Assembly: GCF_003233655.1 (NCBI RefSeq)
Contig: NZ_CP029830.1
Coordinates: 855,302-919,301, forward strand
From: Azospirillum ramasamyi
GTDB lineage: Bacteria > Pseudomonadota > Alphaproteobacteria > Azospirillales > Azospirillaceae
DNA length: 64,000 nt
Reading direction: 5' to 3'
Shown here: in pieces, positions 33,291-42,900 of the stretch
Numbering within the stretch: the first letter of the stretch is position 1
Layout: each line of letters begins with the position of its first letter
Notes under the pieces: generated by a model
What the model was told of the DNA's origin: nothing
Seen by the model: the letters and a program-made list of their open reading frames with translations, nothing else
Databases searched by the model: none
Made by a program: the position numbers and the translations under genes

Positions 33291-34685
33291 GCCCTCTTGG
33301 AGCGGAACGACGCCCTGGTCTCCGGTGCCGTCCAGTCGCTGAAGGACAGCGCTATCGGCTTCGGTCTGGATTTCCAGTCGATGCCGGATTACCGGGCGCT
33401 GGGCATCACCCGCGACCAGGCGCAGGACGCCGCCCGGCGCATCGAGTCCATCTGGCACGAGTGGAGCGAGGACCGCGACGCCTGCGACGTCACCGGTCAG
33501 CTGCCCTTCGGCTCGATGCTGCGCCAGTCGGTGCAGTCCGACCTCGTCGCCGGCGAAAGCCTGCAGCTGGCGCTGTGGCTGCCCGAGCGGCAGCGCCGGC
33601 TGGGCAGCCGCTTCGCCACCGTGATGCAGACGGTGGAGGCGGACCGCCTGTCCAATCCGCAGGACCGCATCGGCGATCCGCGCCTGCGCGACGGTGTCGA
33701 GATCGACGAGTACGGGGCGCCCATCGCCTATCATATCCGCTCCAGCCACCCGGGCGACCTGTTCATGCCCTGGGCGATGGCCGCGGCGGACTGGCAGCGG
33801 GTGCCCTTGCGCGGGCCGGGCGGCCGGCGGGTGGTGATCCACTCCTTCGACCAGAAGCGCCCGGGCCAGCACCGCGGCGTCTCCGTGTTCGCGCCGGTGA
33901 TGACCGAGCTGAAGCAGCGCGCCCGGTTCCAGCGGGCCGAGCTGCAGGCGGCGGTGGTCAACGCGGTGATCGCCGCGGTGCTGGAAAGCCCGGCCGACGG
34001 GCAGACGCTGCTGGACCTGTTCGGCGACGCCAACAGCTACATGGACATGCGCAACGCCCAGCCGTCGGTGCAGCTCGGCATCGGCCCGGGCGGCGCCATT
34101 CCGCGGCTGCTGCCGGGCGAGACGCTGAAGGGCTACTCGTCCAACCGGCCCAGCGCCGGCATGGACGGGTTCGTCACCACGGTGAGCCGGCTGATCGCCA
34201 CCGGCATCGGCATGACCTACGAGACGTTCATGCGCGACTTCAGCAAGACCAACTACTCCAGCGCCCGCGCGTCGCTGCTGGAGGGCTGGCGCTTCGTGCT
34301 GTTCCTGCGCATGCACAAGACCCTGACCTGGTGCCGGCCGACGCTCGACCTGGTGCTCGAGGAGGCGGTGTGGCGCGGCTATATCGACCTGCCGGGCTTC
34401 GCGGAAAGCCGGGCCCGGCGGCAGGCGTGGCTGCGCGGGGTGTGGCGTGGGCCGGCGCGTGGCTGGGTGGACCCGGTGAAGGAAATCACCGCCGCGGCGA
34501 TGCGGGTGCGGCTTGGCATCTCCACCCTGCGCGACGAGGCCCTCGACCAGGGCCGCGACTTCGATGACCTGCTGGACCAGATCGCGCTGGAGCAGGAGGC
34601 GCTGAAGGCGCGCGGGCTGACCCTGCCCGAGGTCAACTTCATGCCCACGCCTGACCAGCCCGAGCCGGCAGCCGCCGGCGCCTGA
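33291..34685 (+). pseudogene. Portal protein (lambda gpB family), N-terminus deleted
   Basis: About 464 residues of a lambda-type portal that usually has 500-530. It begins abruptly at LLERNDALVSGAVQSLKDSA, the segment that normally follows 50-60 residues. Later family blocks are intact: SDLVAGESLQLALWLPERQR, HSFDQKRPGQHRGVSVFAPV, TYETFMRDFSKTNYSSARAS and LTWCRPTLDLVLEEAVWRGY. The frame is open back to ATG 33249 but that part is terminase sequence in a wrong frame. The portal would form the dodecameric head vertex. The gpW-like gene expected between terminase and portal is missing. Confidence 0.85.
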
Positions 34686-34700
34686 CGGAGTCCCCCTGAC

Positions 34701-35549
34701 ATGCTGAAGACGATGCAGCCCGTGCTGGTGTCCCCAGCCTGGGCCGAGACCGCGGCCGCGCGCATGGTGCAGCTGACCCAGGCGAACCGCGCCGGCGGCG
34801 AGCTGCCGGCCGGCTGCACGCGGCTGGGCGAGGTCAACGGCACGCGCCGGCCCTACGAGGTGGACCGGGGCGTGGCGGTGGTGTCGGTGGCCGGGTTGCT
34901 GGTGCCCAAGCTGGGCTACATCGGCAGCAGCTGGGTCACCGGCTATGACGGGCTGCGCTTTCAGCTGGCGCATGCCTTCGCCGATCCGGGCGTGCGCGCC
35001 GTCTGCCTCGACATCGACAGCGGCGGCGGCATCGCCCAGGGCTGTTTCGACCTGGTGGACTGGACCATCGCCACCAAGAAGGCGACGGGCAAGCCGGTGG
35101 GGGCCATCTGCAGCGAAGAGGCCTATTCCGCCGCCTTCGCCATCGCCTGCGCGGCCGACAGCATCGCGGTGCCGCGCACCGGCGGCGTGGGGTCGATCGG
35201 CGTCTGGCTGATGCACTGGGACTATTCCCGCATGCTGGAGGAGGCCGGGCTGAAGCCGACCATCATCCAGTCCGGCGCCCATAAGACCGATGGCCACCCC
35301 TATGCCGCGCTGCCCGAGGCGGTGCGCGCAGACTGGCAGGGGCAGGTCGACGCCCTGCGCCAGCTCTTTGCCGAAACCGTCGCCCGCGCCCGCGGGATCG
35401 ACGTGGCGGCGGTCCTTGCCACAGAGGCCCGCTGCTTTGAGGGGCCGGTCGGCACCGCCGAGGCCGTGCGCCTTGGGCTGGCCGATGCGGTCCTGCCACC
35501 CGACCAGGCCTTTTCGGCCCTGGTGGATCATGTGAGGGAAAACCAGTGA
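34701..35549 (+). CDS. S49 family prohead protease (lambda gpC type)
   Basis: A 282-residue ClpP-like serine protease. The fold core has VAVVSVAGLLVPKLG and AVCLDIDSGGGIAQGCFDLV. The nucleophile Ser is in EEAYSAAFAIACAADSI near residue 145, and the general-base Lys in IQSGAHKTDGHPYAALP near 195. It cleaves scaffold and portal proteins during head maturation. It follows the portal by 15 bp and overlaps the scaffold-like gene. Confidence 0.9.
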   Translation: MLKTMQPVLVSPAWAETAAARMVQLTQANRAGGELPAGCTRLGEVNGTRRPYEVDRGVAVVSVAGLLVPKLGYIGSSWVTGYDGLRFQLAHAFADPGVRAVCLDIDSGGGIAQGCFDLVDWTIATKKATGKPVGAICSEEAYSAAFAIACAADSIAVPRTGGVGSIGVWLMHWDYSRMLEEAGLKPTIIQSGAHKTDGHPYAALPEAVRADWQGQVDALRQLFAETVARARGIDVAAVLATEARCFEGPVGTAEAVRLGLADAVLPPDQAFSALVDHVRENQ

Positions 35550-36124
35550 AGACGTTCAGCTTCGCTCACCTGAACCCCTTCGGCCGCTCCAAGGCCGCAG
35601 AAGGGGAGACTCAGGCGGGCACCGACGACACGCCCAAAGCGGGCACCGGCGGCACCGCGCCACAGGCTGGTACCGGCGACGATGCCGACCAGAAGGACAA
35701 GGGCAAGGACAAGCCGAAGGACGGCGAGGAAGACGAGGCGCCGGGCACCGGCGAGGGTGGCGACAAGACCGCCGGTGGCCAGCAGGCCGCCGCGCCGAGC
35801 GAGCGCGAGCGCTGCGCCGCCATCTTCGCCGCGCCGGCCGCTGCCGGCCGCGTCCAGCTCGCCGCGCATCTGGCCTTCAACACCGACCTGACGGTCGAGG
35901 CCGCCTGCGCCGCGCTGGAGGCCGCGCCGATCGGCGCCACCGCGCCCGGCGCCTCCACCCCCACCGGCAACCCGCTGGCGCTCGCCGCCATGGACGCCCA
36001 CCCCAACCCGACCGTCGGCGCCTCCACCGACACCGGCACCATGAGCGACGACGAAAAGGCTGCCGCCGCGGTGCTGTCGAGCATGGCCGCCGTCGGGCTC
36101 ATTGCGAAGAAGGACGGCAAGTGA
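35546..36124 (+). CDS. Scaffold-like/head assembly protein
   Basis: A 192-residue protein starting at GTG 35546 on a 4-bp overlap with the protease gene. Residues 15-80 are a low-complexity Gly/Thr/Asp/Lys segment; the C-terminal half is helical (RERCAAIFAAPAAAGRVQLA and DDEKAAAAVLSSMAAVGLIA). Position between protease and decoration protein, with this composition, fits the scaffold role of lambda Nu3, but here as a separate gene rather than nested in the protease frame. Confidence 0.6.
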   Translation: MKTFSFAHLNPFGRSKAAEGETQAGTDDTPKAGTGGTAPQAGTGDDADQKDKGKDKPKDGEEDEAPGTGEGGDKTAGGQQAAAPSERERCAAIFAAPAAAGRVQLAAHLAFNTDLTVEAACAALEAAPIGATAPGASTPTGNPLALAAMDAHPNPTVGASTDTGTMSDDEKAAAAVLSSMAAVGLIAKKDGK

Positions 36125-36483
36125 TGACCTCCGCCAGCTTCTCCTCCCAGACCAGCCAGCCGCTGCCGTCCCTGATCGGCGGTGACTTCCCGCGCGTCAC
36201 CCGGCTGGTGACCGTCGCCAGCGGCGCCGGCGTGCTCAAGGCCGGTGCCGTGCTCGGCCGCATCACCGCCAGCAAGAAGTTCACCCTGTCGGCTGCCGCC
36301 GCCAATGACGGCTCCGAAGCGGTGCGCGCGGTTCTGGCCGAACCGGTCGACGCCAGCCTGTCCGACGTGGTCGCCGTCGCCTACCTGACCGGCGAGTTCG
36401 CCCCGGGCGAGCTGACCTTCGGCGCCGGCCACTCCGCCGCGTCGGCGGCCGACGCGCTGCGCGACCTGTCGATCTTCATCTGA
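36124..36483 (+). CDS. Head decoration protein (lambda gpD family)
   Basis: A 119-residue protein with the gpD-type pattern: DFPRVTRLVTVASGAGVLKA, AVLGRITASKKFTL, and a C-terminal half with VAVAYLTGEFAPGELTFG. Trimers of this protein clamp the capsid surface after expansion. ATG 36124 overlaps the preceding stop. The major capsid gene follows 11 bp later. Confidence 0.85.
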   Translation: MTSASFSSQTSQPLPSLIGGDFPRVTRLVTVASGAGVLKAGAVLGRITASKKFTLSAAAANDGSEAVRAVLAEPVDASLSDVVAVAYLTGEFAPGELTFGAGHSAASAADALRDLSIFI

Positions 36484-36494
36484 GGACCCCACCC

Positions 36495-37520
36495 ATGGAC
36501 ATCTATTCGACCCTCGCCATGCTGGGGGTGCTGCGGTCGCTGCGCGCCAAGGCTCCCCGCTTCCTGCTGGACATGTTCTTCCCGCTGGCCAGCTTCAGCG
36601 ACACCGAGAAGATCATTTTCGACGTCGAGGTCGATGACGTCGAGGTCGCCCCCTTCGTCTCGCCGCTGGCCGCCGGGCGCGTCGGTGCCGACACCGGCTA
36701 TGAAACCAAGATGTTCGCCCCGGCCTATGTGAAGCCGCTGCACGACATCAAGCCGGACGAGCCGCTGCGCCGGCTGGCCGGCGAACCGCTGGGCGGTGCC
36801 CTGTCGGCCGCGGCGCGCGAACAGGCGATCCTGGGCGCCAAGCTGCAGCGCCAGCTGACCCAGATCCTGCGCCGCAAGGAGGTGATGGCGGCCGAGGTCC
36901 TGCGCACCGGCAAGTGCGTGGTCAAGGGCGAGAAGTACCCGGAGGTCCTGGTGGACTTCCAGCGCGCCGGCGACCTGTCGCTGGTGCTGTCCGCCGGCGC
37001 CCGCTGGGGCGAGGCCGGCGTGTCGCCCTATGCCGACGTGTCGGAATGGATTGACCAGGTGGGCCAGAAGTCCGGTGCCGCGGTCAACGTGGTGGTGATG
37101 GACGCCAAGGCCTGGGCGCTGTTCGAGGCCGACTCCAAGCTGGAGAAGGTGCTCGACCGCACGCTGGGGCAGGCCGCCATCGTCCAGATGGGCTTCCAGC
37201 CCGGTGTGCCCGGCACGCCCGTGTTCAAGGGCCGGATCGGCATGGTGGAGTTCTACACCTACAACGACACCTACACCGAAGACGGCGTCACCAAGCCGTT
37301 GCTGCCGGACCACACGGTGCTGCTGGGCGCCACCGGCGCCATGGAGGGCACCCAGGCCCATGGCGCCATCCTCGACCCGCGCGCCGGCTACCAGGCCCTG
37401 GAGATCTTCCCCAAGAGCTGGATCGAAGAGAACCCGGGCCGGCGCCTGCTGCTGAGCCAGTCGGCGCCGCTGGTCTACCCGCGGCGTCCCAACGCCTGCA
37501 TGTGCGCGACGGTGAGGTGA
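36495..37520 (+). CDS. Major capsid protein (lambda gpE family)
   Basis: A 341-residue HK97-fold capsid protein of the gpE type. Visible blocks are FLLDMFFPLASFSDTEKIIF, GYETKMFAPAYVKPLHDIKP, RRKEVMAAEVLRTGKCVVKG and EIFPKSWIEENPGRRLLLSQ near the end. It is full length and appears intact. It forms the icosahedral shell together with the decoration protein. Confidence 0.93.
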   Translation: MDIYSTLAMLGVLRSLRAKAPRFLLDMFFPLASFSDTEKIIFDVEVDDVEVAPFVSPLAAGRVGADTGYETKMFAPAYVKPLHDIKPDEPLRRLAGEPLGGALSAAAREQAILGAKLQRQLTQILRRKEVMAAEVLRTGKCVVKGEKYPEVLVDFQRAGDLSLVLSAGARWGEAGVSPYADVSEWIDQVGQKSGAAVNVVVMDAKAWALFEADSKLEKVLDRTLGQAAIVQMGFQPGVPGTPVFKGRIGMVEFYTYNDTYTEDGVTKPLLPDHTVLLGATGAMEGTQAHGAILDPRAGYQALEIFPKSWIEENPGRRLLLSQSAPLVYPRRPNACMCATVR

Positions 37521-37523
37521 TCC

Positions 37524-37853
37524 ATGGCCAAGCTGCGCCTGCTGGCCACCGTGAAGGTGGCCAAGGAGACCACGCTGCGGCCGGGGGCCGTCATCGAGGT
37601 CAAGGACCCGGAGGACGAACAGGTCGTCTCGCTGGTGGCCCGCGGCTTCGCCCGCTGGGTGAAGCCGGGCGAGGCGGCAGAGGTGGAGGCGCTGCCGCTC
37701 GACCGCATCATCGCGGCGATCGGCAAGCTGGACCCGGCCAACGCCAAGCACTTCAAGGCCGGCAGGCCGGAGCTGAAGGCGCTGGGCGAGGTGCTGGGAC
37801 TGGAGGTCTCCGCCGAACAGCGTGACCAGGCCTGGGCCGCCCTGCAGGGCTGA
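37524..37853 (+). CDS. Hypothetical head/connector-region protein
   Basis: A 109-residue protein following the capsid gene by 3 bp. The N-terminal half is beta-rich (VKVAKETTLRPGAVIEVKDP). The C-terminal half (AIGKLDPANAKHFKAGRPEL, then KALGEVLGLEVSAEQRDQAW) resembles the small helix-extended proteins found after capsid genes in Mu-like and lambda-like phages. Likely a connector or accessory head protein; not assigned further. Confidence 0.55.
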   Translation: MAKLRLLATVKVAKETTLRPGAVIEVKDPEDEQVVSLVARGFARWVKPGEAAEVEALPLDRIIAAIGKLDPANAKHFKAGRPELKALGEVLGLEVSAEQRDQAWAALQG

Positions 37854-37878
37854 CCGTCATGACCAGCAGCGACGTGAC

Positions 37879-37902
37879 ACGGGCGGCCTTCGGGCCGCCC
37901 GT
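37879..37902 (+). other. Intercistronic UUCG hairpin
   Basis: A perfect 10-bp stem (ACGGGCGGCC at 37879-37888 with GGCCGCCCGT at 37893-37902) closed by the stable TTCG tetraloop. It lies between the hypothetical connector gene and the FII-like gene. There is no T tract, so RNA stabilisation or partial attenuation is likelier than full termination. Confidence 0.6.
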
Positions 37903-37922
37903 CGCGTTTGGGGACTTCGCCC

Positions 37923-38225
37923 ATGTTCTTCGATGACCTCAACGCCGCCTGCGTCGGCGCCTTCGGGGAGCCGGCGGTGATCCGCCGTGCCGGCCGCTCC
38001 GACGTCACCGTCACCGGCATCTTCGACCGCCGGCACTACCAGGTGGAAACCGACGACGGGCCGGTCTCCACGCTGATGACCTCGCTGGCCGTGGTCGACG
38101 CCGACATGGGCGGTCCGGTGCCCGCCGGCGCCGACGTCGAGCTGCGCGGCCTGTCCTTCACGGTGTCGGAGCCGCGGCCGGACGGGCAGGGGATGACCGT
38201 GCTGCTGCTGCGGGAGTCGCGCTGA
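37923..38225 (+). CDS. Head-tail attachment protein (lambda FII-like)
   Basis: A 100-residue protein from ATG 37923. The pattern FGEPAVIRRAGRSDVTVTGI, then DRRHYQVETDDGPVSTLMTS and ELRGLSFTVSEPRPDGQGMT matches the small beta-barrel Phage_attach family, which docks tails onto filled heads. It overlaps the next gene start by a TGATG-type junction. Confidence 0.8.
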   Translation: MFFDDLNAACVGAFGEPAVIRRAGRSDVTVTGIFDRRHYQVETDDGPVSTLMTSLAVVDADMGGPVPAGADVELRGLSFTVSEPRPDGQGMTVLLLRESR

Positions 38226-38644
38226 TGCACCCCCGCACCCGCATCCGCACCGCCATCGCCGCGGCGCTGGGGGCCGTCGCCCCCGTCACCGCCAACCGGG
38301 ACGATCCCTTGCCGGCCGACGCGCTGCCTTGCATCGGCCTGTTCACGCCCGACGAGGCGACGCAGGAAATCACCATGGGCAGCCGGCGCCAGCTGCGGCG
38401 CATGGACCTCTATGTCGATGGCTACGTCCGCGCCGGCGCCGACCTGGACGACCAGCTCGAAGCCATGGCGCTGCGCATCGAGCAGACGATCGCCGCCGGC
38501 GGTAAGTTCGCCGGCGTGCTGGACCGCATCGAGCTGGTGCGCAGCGTCACCGACCGCCTGACCAGCGGCGAGCTGAAGGCCGGCGTGACCCGCCTGCAGT
38601 TCGTCGTGACCTACCAGACCACGTTCGGCCAGCCCGACGCCTGA
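38225..38644 (+). CDS. Minor tail protein U-like (tail terminator)
   Basis: A 139-residue protein with the gpU-type layout: TRIRTAIAAALGAVAPVTAN, GSRRQLRRMDLYVDGYVRAG, DDQLEAMALRIEQTIAAGGK and LQFVVTYQTTFGQPDA at the end. Such proteins cap the tail tube and set its end. It lies in the expected place between the attachment protein and the tube protein. Confidence 0.7.
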   Translation: MHPRTRIRTAIAAALGAVAPVTANRDDPLPADALPCIGLFTPDEATQEITMGSRRQLRRMDLYVDGYVRAGADLDDQLEAMALRIEQTIAAGGKFAGVLDRIELVRSVTDRLTSGELKAGVTRLQFVVTYQTTFGQPDA

Positions 38645-38670
38645 GCCCTCCGGAGCCTCCGGAGCTTCCC

Positions 38671-38700
38671 GGCCGCTCGGCTCCCGAGCGGCCCTTTTCT
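38671..38700 (+). terminator. Terminator-like hairpin before the tail tube gene
   Basis: A perfect 10-bp stem (GGCCGCTCGG at 38671-38680 with CCGAGCGGCC at 38684-38693) with a 3-base loop followed by CTTTTCTTT. It has all features of a Rho-independent terminator yet sits inside the late operon, 24 bp before the tube gene start. It may be read through by an antitermination system or set relative dosage. Confidence 0.7.
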
Positions 38701-38723
38701 TTGCCCAAAGGAGGGGCATTCCC

Positions 38724-39215
38724 ATGAGCGGCAACGCTGTTCAGAGCGCCGGCACGCGATACTTCATCGCCACTGGTGCCAACGCCACCAAGAAGTGCAC
38801 CACCGAAGCCGAGTACAAGGCCCTGACCTGGACCGAGGTCGAGGAAGTCGAGGATTTCGGCGCTTTCGGTGAGCAGTACGAGAAGGTCACCTACAAGACG
38901 CTGGGCGACGGTGCGGTCCACAAGAAGAAGGGCACCGTCGACTATGGCTCGGCCACCGTCAAGCTGGCCCGCATCCCGACCGGCACGGGGCAGGCGGCGG
39001 TGAAGGCCGCGGCGAAGAACCGCAAGACGGCCTACAACCACAAGATCGAGTTCGACGACGCCCCGGACGGCGGCACGCCGACCACGATTTATCTGAACGC
39101 CTACGTCATGGACTACACCACCGAAATCGGCGGCAACGACAAGGTGATCGAGGCCAGCGTCGGCCTCGAAATCGACGCCGAGCCGGTCGAGGTGGCGGCC
39201 GACGACGCGCCGTAA
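38724..39215 (+). CDS. Major tail tube protein
   Basis: A 163-residue protein of the long-tailed siphophage tube type: GTRYFIATGANATKKCTTEA, EVEEVEDFGAFGEQYEKVTY, HKKKGTVDYGSATVKLARIP and YLNAYVMDYTTEIGGNDKVI. Hexamers stack to make the tail. AAAGGAGG lies before the ATG. It is flanked by hairpins on both sides, which may raise its mRNA level relative to neighbours. Confidence 0.85.
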   Translation: MSGNAVQSAGTRYFIATGANATKKCTTEAEYKALTWTEVEEVEDFGAFGEQYEKVTYKTLGDGAVHKKKGTVDYGSATVKLARIPTGTGQAAVKAAAKNRKTAYNHKIEFDDAPDGGTPTTIYLNAYVMDYTTEIGGNDKVIEASVGLEIDAEPVEVAADDAP

Positions 39216-39231
39216 GCACCGGTGCCCCGAT

Positions 39232-39257
39232 GCCGGCAGCCCGCCCTGGCTGTCGGC
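39232..39257 (+). other. Hairpin after the tail tube gene
   Basis: A 10-bp stem with one G-T pair (GCCGGCAGCC at 39232-39241 with GGCTGTCGGC at 39248-39257) and a 6-base loop. There is no clear T tract. It lies between the tube gene and the chaperone gene. Confidence 0.5.
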
Positions 39258-39287
39258 CCTTCCCCCTGTCCAAAGCGAGATCCTGTC

Positions 39288-39680
39288 ATGACCGCCACCA
39301 GCACGGCGCCGCGCTTCGCGCACGGCGTGATGACCATCAGCCTCGACGGTGAAGACGTCGAGCTGTTCGCCAACGTCCGCGCCTCGCGCACCATCTGCCG
39401 CCTGTATGGCGGGCTGAACCAGGCCTTCACCAACACCAACGCCTTCGACTTCGACTTCGACACGCTGGTGAACGTCGTCAACGCCGCCGCCGGCCGCGTC
39501 GGCAAGCAGGCCGAGGCCACCGCCGAGGCGATCTTCGCCGAAGGCGTCATCGTCGTCGCGCCGCAGGTGCTGCTGTTCCTGAATTTCCTCGCCGGCGGCG
39601 GCAAGGTGGCCAAGCCGGAGGGCGGCACCACCGGGCCGAAGGCGGACGGCGAGGCCACCGCATCGGGGGAAGCCGGCTGA
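39288..39680 (+). CDS. Tail assembly chaperone (lambda G-like)
   Basis: A 130-residue protein from ATG 39288. DGEDVELFANVRASRTICRL and FDTLVNVVNAAAGRVGKQAE are typical of the first tail chaperone of siphophages, which coats the tape measure before tube assembly. Its 3-prime end (tcg ggg gaa gcc, then stop) holds a five-G run, and an open frame continues at -1, the classic G/GT frameshift arrangement. Confidence 0.75.
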   Translation: MTATSTAPRFAHGVMTISLDGEDVELFANVRASRTICRLYGGLNQAFTNTNAFDFDFDTLVNVVNAAAGRVGKQAEATAEAIFAEGVIVVAPQVLLFLNFLAGGGKVAKPEGGTTGPKADGEATASGEAG

Positions 39681-39967
39681 CCTTCCCGGAGTACGTGGAC
39701 CAGATGTTCCAGTACGCCACCGGCTGGCTGGGATGGTCGCGCAGCGAGGCGCTGGACGCCCCGTTCCCCGACATCCAGCTGGCCCTGGACGGGAAGGTCG
39801 ATTTCCTCGCCGCCACCACCCCCGGGGCCAAGCGCCAGAAGCGCAAGCCCAAGGACACGGCGGAGCTGAAGGATCGGGCGCGGGCCGTGTTCGGCCTGAA
39901 GCGCCCGCAACAGGGCAAGGGCAGGGGCGCCGGGTGTCCGGCGCCCTTTTCGTTTCCGGAGACCGGC
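39659..39967 (+). CDS. Frameshift extension of the tail chaperone (lambda T-like)
   Basis: In the -1 frame, sequence continues past the G-like stop as LTFPEYVDQMFQYATGWLGW, with LDAPFPDIQLALDGKVDFLA and KDTAELKDRARAVFGLKRPQ following. It has no good start of its own, so it is probably translated only as a G-T fusion after slippage at GGGGGAA (39665-39671). No stop codon separates this frame from the tape measure start at 39968, which is unusual. Confidence 0.6.
39925..39950 (+). terminator. Terminator-like hairpin before the tape measure gene
   Basis: A perfect 9-bp stem (GGGCGCCGG at 39925-39933 with CCGGCGCCC at 39938-39946) with GTGT loop and TTTT after it. It overlaps the end of the T-like frame and lies 18 bp before the tape measure start. 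As with 38671, it sits inside the late operon. Confidence 0.6.
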
Positions 39968-42900
39968 ATGGCTGATTTTCCCGGCATGATGGTGCCGGTT
40001 GGCGCGGACGACTCTGGCCTGCGGCGGGTGCTGTCGCAGGCGGAAGCCCGCGTCGACCAGTTCGCCGGCCGCGTCGACGGCTCCGTGCGCCGCGCATCCT
40101 CCAGCTTCGACGCGCTGGGCCGGTCCGCGTCCGGCGTCGCCACCGCCGTGGTGGCTCTGGCCGGCGTGCAGCTCGGCGCCGGAGCCGCCGATTCCCTGGT
40201 GGAGGCCACCAGGGCGGCACGCTGCTGAAGGAGGCCGACACCAGCCGCTACGCCGCCCAGGTCAAGGATCTGGCGCGGCAGTTCGGCGGGCTGCCGACCG
40301 ACCAGGCCAAGGCCCTCTACGAAGTCATTTCCGCCGGCGCCTACAGTGCGGCCAATGCCATCTCCGTGCTGACCGAGGCCAACCGGCTGGCGATCGGCGG
40401 CGTCACCGACGTGCAGACCGCCGCCGATGGCCTGACCTCCGTGCTCAACTCCTACGGTGCGGCGGCCGGCGGTGCGGCCAATGTCGCCGGCGCCTTCTTC
40501 GCCTCCGCCGCCGCCGGCAAGACCAACATCAGGGAGCTGGCCTCCTACATCGGGCAGGTTGCCCCGATCGCGGCGCAGACAGGCGTGTCGCTGGACGAGC
40601 TGATGGCGGCTGCCGCGGCGCTGACCGCCAACGGCATCAAGACCTCCACCGCCATGGACGGCATGCGGTCGGTGATCGCCGCCGTGCTGAAGCCGTCGCA
40701 GGAAGCCACCGCGACCGCCCGCGCGCTGGGCCTGGAGTTCAACGCCGGCGCGCTGAAGGCGAAGGGATTCGCCAACTTCCTCCAGGAGGTGGCCGACAAG
40801 ACCGGCGGCAGCTCCGAGTCGCTGGCCCTGCTGTTCGGCGGTGTCGAGGCGCTGCTGCCGGTGATGGCTCTGGCCAGCCGGGAGAGCACAGCGTTTGCCG
40901 ACGCGCAGCAGGAGCTGCAGGACAAGGCGGGCGCCACCGAGGCCGCTTACAGCCGCCTGGCCGAGACCGCGGAGCAGGTGGCCAGCCGCCTGCGTGCGGC
41001 GACGGAGGTCTACCGCGTCGAGTTGGGCGACCGGCTGCTGTCCGCGGTGCAGCCGGCCATGGCCGGGCTTGCCGACAACTTCGGCCGGGTGACGGCGGCG
41101 GCGGAAGCCACCGCCCTGGCCTTGGGCGCGGCCTTCGTCGCCCGCGGCGTCGGGCCGGCGATCCAGGCTGCCGGGCAGTTCGCCGCTTCCCAGGTGGCGT
41201 TGCGCAAGGAGCTGCTGACCAACACCGGGCATGTGCTGCAGAAGGAGGCCGCACTGCGCGCCGGCGCCGCCGCGACGGTGGAGGCGGCGGCGGCCGACGT
41301 CGCCGCCGCCCGGGCTGCCCAGGCCAAGGCCCGGTCCGACCTGGCTGCCCGCGCGACGCAGTACGAGGCGGCGGCGGCGCTCGATGCCGCCATCGGCAAG
41401 ACCGCGCGCCTGGTGCAGGCCGAGGAGGCGCTGATCGCCGCCCGCACCGCACGCGCGGCGGCCGATGCCCGGGTGGCGGAGACCACGGTCGCGCTGACCA
41501 TGGCGCAGAGTGCCCAGGCCTCCGCCATCGCCGGCACCGGCGTGGCGGCCACGGTCGCCTCGCGCGGCATGGCCCTGCTGTCGGGAGCCATGGCCCTGGT
41601 GGGTGGCCCGGTGGGTGCCGCCCTGCTGGCGGGCGCCGCGGCGGTCGCGGTCTTTTCCAGCGGGATGACCGCATCGGAAAAGGCGACGCGTCTGCACAGC
41701 GACGCGATGCGGGACTTCGACTCCGCCTTCGACCGCAGCACCGGCAAGGTGAAGACGATGACGGAGGCGGTCGCCGCCCTGCGTCGTCAGAACCTGGAGG
41801 CCGCCCGCGACGCCGCCCTGGCTGCGGTGAAGCAGGAAGAGACCTACGCACGTGCCGGTTCCTTCAAGATCGACCGCGCCGCCTACGAGTCCGGCCTGTC
41901 GAAGGAGGATGCCGCCAAGGTCTTCGGTCCGGCGCGCGAGCTTCAGCAGCAATTCCTCGCCGGCGCCATCGACGCCGAGGCGCTGTTTGCCGCCATCGAC
42001 AAGCTGGCCAAGCAGGACGCCCGGCTGAAGCCGCTGGTCAAGGCCTTCGCGGAGTGGGCCGCCCCCCTGGCCAAGGCGAAACAGGAAGTCAAGGAGACCG
42101 AGGCCGGGCTGGCGCTGCTGAACGGCACCGCCGATGAAGCGGCCAAGGCCGTGCTGGGTGTCGGCACCAACGCGGGTACGGCGGCATCCAGCTTCCAGAC
42201 CATGGGCGGTGAGGTCGCCGGACTGACGGCGAAGCTCGCCGATCTGGTGGCCAAGTCCAAGCAGTTGGAGGTGCCGGCCGGCTACCAGCGGCGGCTGGCC
42301 GAGCTGGTCGGGCCGGAGCCGGCGAATGGCGACGCCAAGGATCTCGACCTGTGGCGGCGCAGGCGGGACGCTGCCGATGCGACGCTGCGCCCGATCGTCG
42401 GCCTGGAGACCAGGGACCAGACGGCCGAGCTGGAGCGGCAGGCCAATGGGCAGCGCCTGTTGGCCGGTGCGGTCACCGATGCGGCCAAGGCGCACGCGCA
42501 GAACCGCATCGAGCTGGCCAAGGTCGCGGTGGAGTACCCCGGCCTTGGGGCAGAGACCGCGAAGACTCTGCTGACGACCAAGGATTTCGCGGCGGTGCTG
42601 AAGACGCTGCCGCTCGACCTGCAGCAGCGTTGGGCCGTGCTGCAATCGTCGTCGCAGGCGCAGTTGGCCGGGGCGGCGGCGCAGGGCACGCTGCAGCTGC
42701 AGTTGCAGACCGATGCGCAGGCGCGGCTGGCCGCTGCTGCCGGCAAGGGCGAGGCAGCGACCCGGCGGGCCACGATCGAGAACCAGGTCGCGGCCGCGGC
42801 GGTCCGTGGCTTGTCGGCGGCAACCCGGAACAACCTGGAGGCACAGGAGCGGTCCACCCAGCAGCAGCTCCGCACCGAGTCCACCCAGCCGATCCTGGCC

